Source of the DNA: Molanna angustata
Lineage: Eukaryota; Arthropoda; Insecta; Trichoptera; Molannidae
Length of the DNA: 64,000 bases
Direction: 5' to 3'
NCBI GenBank assembly: GCA_963576475.1
Contig: OY754964.1
Span: 47,132,861 to 47,196,860 of the forward strand
Part shown: in pieces, positions 57,332-64,000 of the stretch
Numbering within the stretch: position 1 is the stretch's first letter
Layout of the letters: each line of letters opens with the position of its first letter
Notes under the pieces: generated by a model
Told to the model about the DNA's origin: nothing
Database searches by the model: none
The model's input: the letters and a program-made list of their open reading frames with translations, nothing else
Program-made: the position numbers and the translations under genes

Positions 57332-58666
57332 ATGGCCTTTAGGCCAAATCCAAAACCACCTGACCCTGCTACAGTATCATCTCTTGATAATGATACGTAC
57401 ACTTCTGCGGTAACTGATGAAGACATCCCTGTTCCAAACAGTTTTTTGGAGATTCATTCTACACGGAAACTAAAGAAAAAACGAATGAGGGCTCATAGAT
57501 CTGACAGTGACCCTGAATTACCAATCAAGATTACTCCTAATGTGAACTCACATATTTCTCTAGATCCAATCTCGACTCAATCCGGCAATCCAACATCAAT
57601 TATTAGTCGCCTTTATAATAAAGAAGACATTGGACCATTTATTATACACGTTCAAAAAATAGATTCCTCTCTGGGTGCTTCTATTAATCCGATATCTTTT
57701 GGAAAGACATTAAAGAAATATTCGATTGCTGACATTATTCCGAAAGAAGGTGTGAAATTAATAGGCCGAAACAAAATTTCAATATCTTTCAAAAATTTTC
57801 TGGCTGCTAACGATTTTTTATGTTCTAAATTTTTATTGGAAAATTGCTACAAAGCTTTCATCCCTAGTTTCATGGTTTGTCGAATGGGTCTTGTAAGAGG
57901 TATTCCCACAGATTGGACAGTTGATGACATTTGCAAAAATATTGAAGTCCCAAGCGGTTGTGGTAATGTGATTAAAGCACGCCGTCTTAATCGCAAATCT
58001 ACAACCCCTGAAGGAGTCCAATGGGTTCCCACTCAGACTGTTGTCGTAACATTTGACGGACAAATACTACCAACAAGGGTATATTCGTTTTACACCTCTT
58101 TGATTGTGGAAAAATATCAATATCCTACAATTCAATGCTTTAACTGCTGCAGATTTGGTCATACAAAAACATTATGCAGATCTTCACCGCGATGTTTTAA
58201 GTGTGGACAAACTCATACCGGTGAATCATGTACTACTCCAATTATCAACCAAAAGTGTTTAAACTGTTCAGGTCATCATTCTGCAGTTAACCGCAACTGT
58301 CCAGAATATGCCAGGCAGGACAATATAAAAAGAATTATGTCAGAACAAAATTTTTCATATTTAGAAGCATCCAAACAACTACCTCCGACAAAAAGAACCT
58401 TTGAAGATGTTCTATCACACGGTGAAATCAAATCGCCCACTCTTCAGGCCTCCCACATGGAATCCAACTTATCGAGTCATTTTCAGTACAACAAAACCCA
58501 CCACTTAAAAAAAGCCTGCCAAGATTTCAACCCCACATCACACCGTCAGAAAGGAAGGAAATTGAGAATCTCTCGTGGAAACCCAACTCCAATCTCTCAG
58601 ATGGTTGTGGCTATGCCAAAGTTAATTCTGAACCTAGTTGTATTATTCAAAAAGACAATGACATAA
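57332..58666 (+). CDS. I-type retrotransposon ORF1 (gag-like, CCHC zinc knuckles), frameshifted near the 3' end
   Basis: This 444-residue open frame encodes the nucleic-acid-binding ORF1 protein. Around residues 267-330 there are three zinc knuckles: CFNCCRFGHTKTLC, CFKCGQTHTGESC and CLNCSGHHSAVNRNC. They are followed by the family-typical CPEYARQDNIKRIMSEQN helix. From about 58440-58500 a second frame stays open to TAG at 58825-58827 and reads as better protein (for example PHITPSERKEIENLSW and then ITGILNNLFLLITKLL). A one-base indel probably moved the true C-terminus of roughly 495 residues out of frame. Stop at 58666 is therefore likely premature. ORF2 starts about 113 bp after the second-frame stop. 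Confidence 0.85.
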   Translation: MAFRPNPKPPDPATVSSLDNDTYTSAVTDEDIPVPNSFLEIHSTRKLKKKRMRAHRSDSDPELPIKITPNVNSHISLDPISTQSGNPTSIISRLYNKEDIGPFIIHVQKIDSSLGASINPISFGKTLKKYSIADIIPKEGVKLIGRNKISISFKNFLAANDFLCSKFLLENCYKAFIPSFMVCRMGLVRGIPTDWTVDDICKNIEVPSGCGNVIKARRLNRKSTTPEGVQWVPTQTVVVTFDGQILPTRVYSFYTSLIVEKYQYPTIQCFNCCRFGHTKTLCRSSPRCFKCGQTHTGESCTTPIINQKCLNCSGHHSAVNRNCPEYARQDNIKRIMSEQNFSYLEASKQLPPTKRTFEDVLSHGEIKSPTLQASHMESNLSSHFQYNKTHHLKKACQDFNPTSHRQKGRKLRISRGNPTPISQMVVAMPKLILNLVVLFKKTMT

Positions 58667-58940
58667 CTGGAATTCTCAATAATTTATTTTTGCTTATTAC
58701 AAAATTACTCGATAATTCATCAACCATACCGCCCAACGCTGCTCCACTTATTCTCAATCAAACTTCACTTTTAAAAAAATATATTGATGGCAATTTGCCG
58801 AATACTTCTCATAATGACATCCCCTAGCTAACTTGAATCTAATTTAATCATGTTTTATTAATCTAATTTTTTCTATTGTTTTTTTTTTAAAGATATACAA
58901 TTTTACATGTTTTATATAATATTATATTTATATTTTAATA

Positions 58941-61900
58941 ATGGCTCATCAATGTAATTTTAATATACTTCAATGGAATACACGTAGTGTAATTGCCAAT
59001 AAAGCCGAACTTCAACTTTTACTAAAAGATTTCTCTCCATTTGTTGTTGCTCTTTCTGAGACCTGGATCAAACCAGAGTCGCATTTCCATCTATTAGGAT
59101 ACTCATGCTTACGTGATGACAGGGTCGATGGTAAAGGTGGTTCTGCCCTCCTTGTACATCCATCTCAACGGTTTTCTCAATTACCAATTCCTGGTATTCG
59201 AATTTTCGACTTAAATGTAGTTGCAGCTCGTATTAATGACATTTCCTTTTTATCAGTATATATTTCTAGGCCTTCCGACTTCATCATTGATCAACTCAAA
59301 GATATAATTGAATCCATTCCTCCTCCTATTTTAATTCTAGGAGATTTGAATATGCATCACACTCTTTGGGGCTCTTCCAGAACCTGTCATTTTGGAAGAA
59401 AATTATGCAATTTACTCGATGAACAGAACCTTTGCATTTTAAACAACGGTTCTCCTACCCGGTTTTCTCCACCAATGCAAAACATTAGTGCAATTGACTT
59501 ATCGATATGTTCCCCCTCCCTTGCTCCTTCACTTACATGGAATATTTTGCAAGATTCTCATGGTAGTGATCACTTTCCCATCATTCTCTCTTTCCCTAAA
59601 TCTATAAAATTCCCAAATACCAGTTCAACTCGATTATTCAATTCAAATAAATTTAATATTGAAAAAGCTCAATGGAATGAATATTCTGTAATGCTCGACA
59701 AGATAATTAAAACTTTTGAATGGCCCTCAATATCTAACATTCATTCTGCATATGACCGTCTTATAAAAGCTATGATTCAATCAGCTGAAACCTGGATCCC
59801 CCTCAAAAACATTATCCCTCGTAAAATTCCATCTCCACCATGGTGGGATGAAGAATGCTGTGAAGCAATACATAAACGTAAAGAAGCTATGAAATCTTAT
59901 TCATCAAATATTTCTGAATCCAATTTTATTCTTGTCCGGAAAATTCAAGCGCAGACTAAAAGACTATTATTAAAAAAAAAGCGTCAAGGATGGAAATCTT
60001 TTTGTCAATCTCTCTCTCCAGACACTCCTTCGTCTAAAGTTTGGGAAAATATAAGAAAATTCCGTTCTGTATTTTCCTCAAAAAGGCGTAATAACTTTAT
60101 TGGACCTTGGATAAATTCATTCTTAAATAAAATCTCTCCTCCCTCAGCTCCCAATTTTGTAGATTTACCATATACATACCTACTTAATTCTTTTGAGCAT
60201 CATCTTGATTCACCATTTTCTTTAGAGGAACTTAATATGGTCCTCAATAAAGTTAAAGACTGTTCCCCAGGTGTTGATGGTGTCCCTTATTCATTCTTGA
60301 GTAAAGCATTACCGCATACTCTAACATATTTTTTAGCTATGGTAAATATCATGATTAATACTGGTCGAATTCCTTGCTCTTGGAAAAATTATATAATAAT
60401 TCCAATTCTGAAACCCAGTAAAGATCCATGTATTGGTGATTCATATAGACCGATCGCACTATCACCAGCATTAGCAAAAATTACAGAACATTTGGTTAAA
60501 AACAGATTAGAATGGTTTTGCGAGAGTGAAGGGATTTTAGATGTTTCCCAATTCGGTTTTCGAAAGTCCAAAAGTTCTATGGATAACCTCAGTATATTTA
60601 CAACAGACGTTCATCTCGCCTTTTCTCGGCAATCTTCTGTTATAGCTGTTTTCTTAGATATCACTTCTGCTTACGATAATGTCATTTTATCTATTTTGAA
60701 ACAAAAAATGCTTCAGATGAAATTCCCTTCAAAATTAACTCATTTTATTTTTAACATAATGTCTGAACGAACTATTTCTGTTCACGTTGATGGAATGACT
60801 TATTCCAGACTAACTTGGAGAGGAATTCCTCAAGGATCTGTTCTTAGTCCTCTTCTATACAATATTTATGTTGCTGATCTCTCTAATATTTTACCTCTTG
60901 ATACTCATATCCTTCAATATGCAGATGACCTTCTTATTTATGTTATTAATTCATTAATTTCTCCCGGTACTATCCTCCTAAATAATGCGATGATAAATCT
61001 CGAAAAATGGCTTTCAAATCATGGTTTAGAGATTTCTCCTTCAAAGAGTTCTGTTGTTTTGTTTACCAGAAAACGACACCCCCCTTCTATTTTTATAAAA
61101 TATAATCATGTCCTCATTCCATCCTCTTTAACTTATAAATACCTAGGCATTGTGCTAGACTCAAAATTAACATGGAAACCTCATGTTGAAAAATTATCTT
61201 CTACCTGTCAAAAAAACATAAACATTCTTCGAGCGGTAACAGGAGTATGGTGGGGTGCTCATCCTCTCTCTGTCAAACTTTTATACAATGCAATTGTAAG
61301 AAGCCACCTAGATTATGGATCTTTCCTATTTAATATTTCTAGCAAGTATCTTCAACAAAAAATTGATTTGCTTCAATATCAATCCCTTAGGCTAATATCT
61401 GGAGCTATGAAGTCCACTCCCACTAATGCTCTTCAAGTTGAATGTGTGGATGCTCCTCTCATTATCCGCAGACAATTATTATCAGATAGATATTATTATA
61501 AATCAGCCATGACTTCCACTCATCCTCTAATTGATAAACTTAATCTCCTTTCCAATATTATTAGAACATCTCCTTATTGGAAAAATAAAAACGTTCCACA
61601 TTTGGTTCAAAGTTTCCGGAAATTCAACAATCACAATGTACCCATTCAACAATTCCATATACTTCCAATTTTCTCCACCCCTTTTGATGTCATAACATTT
61701 ACTCCTTTTACAATCCAGTCATTGGGTATTTTCAAAAATAGTTCTCAATGTGAATCAGCCTTTCGAAGTATAATCAACAATAAATGGAATGATTGGACTC
61801 TTATCTTTACCGATGCTTCCAAAATTAGTGATAATGAGCATGTTGGTGTTTCAGTATACTGTCCCTCTATCCAGATCTCAAGACTAATTCAACTACCTCC

Positions 61901-62666
61901 TTATTCTACAGTTTTTACTGGTGAATGTATTGGCATTATCGAAGCAATTGAAATGGCTAAACAATTTAAATTTAAGAAAACGTTGATTCTTTCTGATTCC
62001 CTAAGCTCTATACAATCAATTTCACAAAATCCTTTTGATTCCCCTGCCAATTGGCTGTCATTGCATATTAAAAATATTATTTTTGATATGAAAAAAAAAG
62101 ATCTCGAAATAGCTATTGCCTGGATTCCGGGTCACCGTGGCATTATTGGTAATGAGAGAGCTGATAATTTAGCTAGATTTGCTATTTCATCGGGTGATCC
62201 TCACAGATACAAATTTAATTTGATTCATGACATCCTTCCTCTTGTTCATTCTTATATGTTGAATGAATGGAATACACACTATAATTTATCTTCAATTTCA
62301 AAAGGTTCAAGATATGCATCGATTCAAAAATTTATCCCCATCAAACCATGGTTTTCCAAATTTCGTTGTAGCAGACATGAATCTTCCGTCATATGCCGAT
62401 TGAGATTCGGACACTGCTGTTCCCCTTCTCACCTAGCAAGGTTGGGTATTAAGAACTCATCTCTTTGTCAATGTGGCCAAGAAGAAGGCAGCTTGGATCA
62501 CATATTTTTCAATTGCCCTACATCTAAGTTCCCAATATCTTTAACACATCTGATTAAATTTAAAATATTTCCTCCTCATAATATCACCTCCTTACTCAGC
62601 CTTAATAAATTTCAAATACTTAATGTTCTTACAAAATTTATCAGACAGAATAACATCAAATTGTGA
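58941..62666 (+). CDS. I-type retrotransposon ORF2 polyprotein (endonuclease-RT-RNase H)
   Basis: This 1241-residue frame has no break. The APE-type endonuclease covers about 1-225, with NILQWNTRSV at the start, SETWI, ILGDLNMHHTLWG (about 131) and SDHFP (about 208). Reverse transcriptase covers about 430-760, with GVDGVPYSFL, YRPIALSPALAKITEHLV, FLDITSAYDNV (about 571), IPQGSVLSPLLYNIYVADL (about 629) and YADDL (about 660). RNase H I covers about 950-1085, with catalytic D in IFTDASK (about 957), E in TGECIGIIEAIE, D in LILSDSLSS and D in IPGHRGIIGNERADNLAR. The C-terminal knuckle is CQCGQEEGSLDHIFFNC (about 1175). All catalytic residues are present. The RNase H domain separates this from the Jockey and RTE pieces elsewhere in the window and supports the I/R1-group assignment. 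Confidence 0.93.
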   Translation: MAHQCNFNILQWNTRSVIANKAELQLLLKDFSPFVVALSETWIKPESHFHLLGYSCLRDDRVDGKGGSALLVHPSQRFSQLPIPGIRIFDLNVVAARINDISFLSVYISRPSDFIIDQLKDIIESIPPPILILGDLNMHHTLWGSSRTCHFGRKLCNLLDEQNLCILNNGSPTRFSPPMQNISAIDLSICSPSLAPSLTWNILQDSHGSDHFPIILSFPKSIKFPNTSSTRLFNSNKFNIEKAQWNEYSVMLDKIIKTFEWPSISNIHSAYDRLIKAMIQSAETWIPLKNIIPRKIPSPPWWDEECCEAIHKRKEAMKSYSSNISESNFILVRKIQAQTKRLLLKKKRQGWKSFCQSLSPDTPSSKVWENIRKFRSVFSSKRRNNFIGPWINSFLNKISPPSAPNFVDLPYTYLLNSFEHHLDSPFSLEELNMVLNKVKDCSPGVDGVPYSFLSKALPHTLTYFLAMVNIMINTGRIPCSWKNYIIIPILKPSKDPCIGDSYRPIALSPALAKITEHLVKNRLEWFCESEGILDVSQFGFRKSKSSMDNLSIFTTDVHLAFSRQSSVIAVFLDITSAYDNVILSILKQKMLQMKFPSKLTHFIFNIMSERTISVHVDGMTYSRLTWRGIPQGSVLSPLLYNIYVADLSNILPLDTHILQYADDLLIYVINSLISPGTILLNNAMINLEKWLSNHGLEISPSKSSVVLFTRKRHPPSIFIKYNHVLIPSSLTYKYLGIVLDSKLTWKPHVEKLSSTCQKNINILRAVTGVWWGAHPLSVKLLYNAIVRSHLDYGSFLFNISSKYLQQKIDLLQYQSLRLISGAMKSTPTNALQVECVDAPLIIRRQLLSDRYYYKSAMTSTHPLIDKLNLLSNIIRTSPYWKNKNVPHLVQSFRKFNNHNVPIQQFHILPIFSTPFDVITFTPFTIQSLGIFKNSSQCESAFRSIINNKWNDWTLIFTDASKISDNEHVGVSVYCPSIQISRLIQLPPYSTVFTGECIGIIEAIEMAKQFKFKKTLILSDSLSSIQSISQNPFDSPANWLSLHIKNIIFDMKKKDLEIAIAWIPGHRGIIGNERADNLARFAISSGDPHRYKFNLIHDILPLVHSYMLNEWNTHYNLSSISKGSRYASIQKFIPIKPWFSKFRCSRHESSVICRLRFGHCCSPSHLARLGIKNSSLCQCGQEEGSLDHIFFNCPTSKFPISLTHLIKFKIFPPHNITSLLSLNKFQILNVLTKFIRQNNIKL

Positions 62667-63069
62667 TTTCATTTTCTACTTCCCATTTAAAAACAAAACT
62701 TTTTTCACAACTTTTTAAATTTTTAATTTCAGTATTAATTATTAATATTTTTTTTGGTTTCCCACATATTTTATAATTTGTTGTTTATTTTATTGTGATT
62801 AAAAAATGCACGATTTTGTAACAAACTTGACTCTGGCCAATGTTCCTTCATTTGAGGTTACAAGTGCCATTTAATTAAATAAATAAATTGTCTTTTGTTT
62901 TAAGAAAATTATGTAAGCTTCTGTCATAGAATATTGTAAACTGTTAACTATCCGTAGGTATTATATACTCTTTGCTGTTAACCTTGATAATAAAAAGATT
63001 GTTTTATAAATATATTTATTGTGCAGAATAAAACTGTTTCTTTTATAAAAAGAATAAACATTATAGATA

Positions 63070-63848
<779 letters not shown>

Positions 63849-64000
63849 TCCCTGATCTAATTATTAGCCCACCATAGGAAATTTGGTAAATTATGACTTT
63901 TGGATTTAAAAACTCACATTTTTATAAAAATATATTTGTGTATTTAAAACTTTGGGTGAATATACATATTTTTAAACATAAAACAATAACAATTAAAAAA

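Larger units (their letters stand above)
57200..62893 (+). mobile_element. I-type non-LTR retrotransposon, nearly full length
   Basis: Two ORFs lie in the I-element order: a gag-like ORF1 with CCHC knuckles, then ORF2 with endonuclease, reverse transcriptase and RNase H. The presumed 3' end is a short (TAAA)n tail near 62874-62893 rather than poly(A), as is usual in the I group. The left boundary is uncertain: the T-rich leader from about 57200 to ORF1 looks like a 5' UTR, but I could not find a target-site duplication. ORF2 is uninterrupted over 1241 codons, so the copy is recent. ORF1 carries one frameshift. Confidence 0.85.

Overview
This is an AT-rich eukaryotic nuclear window, almost certainly from an insect. 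Spliced genes with GT-AG introns, I-type, Jockey-type and RTE-type non-LTR retrotransposons, tRNA-derived SINEs, hAT and PIF/Harbinger elements and many palindromic MITEs all point that way. I cannot fix the order from sequence alone; a hemipteran or lepidopteran would fit. Host genes fill a small part of the window. Most of the rest is repeats at different stages of decay.

Layout. 1-23.5 kb is gene-poor: a hAT transposase remnant (2.57-2.88 kb), SINEs, a hAT-like non-autonomous element (3.6-4.35 kb), several palindromic MITEs, three tandem arrays in a row (5.15-6.98 kb), a 14-copy 111-bp array (9.33-10.89 kb), and two nested long-inverted-repeat elements (16.5-18.9 and 19.85-21.83 kb). 24.95-45.35 kb holds one gene of 16 exons on the + strand, the PLAA/Ufd3/Doa1 orthologue, with seven WD40 blades, a PFU domain and a PUL domain. 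The exons join in frame to 775 codons plus stop. Its introns carry many insertions: an inverted SINE pair around exon 3, a 7.5-kb intron 5 packed with retroelement pieces, and a Harbinger element in intron 9.

45.4-50.9 kb is repeat-bearing intergenic DNA, including a hAT element with an 8-bp target duplication. On the minus strand at 50.9-51.5 kb lies a single-exon gene for the V-ATPase 21-kDa proteolipid subunit c'' (ATP6V0B). Divergent from it at 53.3-55.7 kb is a single-exon SNAPC4, the Myb-repeat subunit of the snRNA-promoter complex. 57.2-62.9 kb is a nearly complete I-type retrotransposon whose ORF2 is open from endonuclease through reverse transcriptase, RNase H and a zinc knuckle, and whose ORF1 has a frameshift near its end. 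The last kilobase is long (TA)n tracts separated by blocks that resemble the hammerhead-ribozyme-bearing terminal repeats of Penelope-like elements.

The three host genes are housekeeping genes with unrelated roles: ubiquitin/Cdc48 cofactor, proton pump membrane sector and snRNA transcription. I see no operon-like or system-level link between them. The unusual content is in the mobile and repetitive DNA: ribozyme-like motifs, long-TIR families that reappear in fragments across the window, an RTE insertion flanked by about 105-bp direct repeats, and an inverted SINE pair placed to affect splicing of PLAA exon 3.
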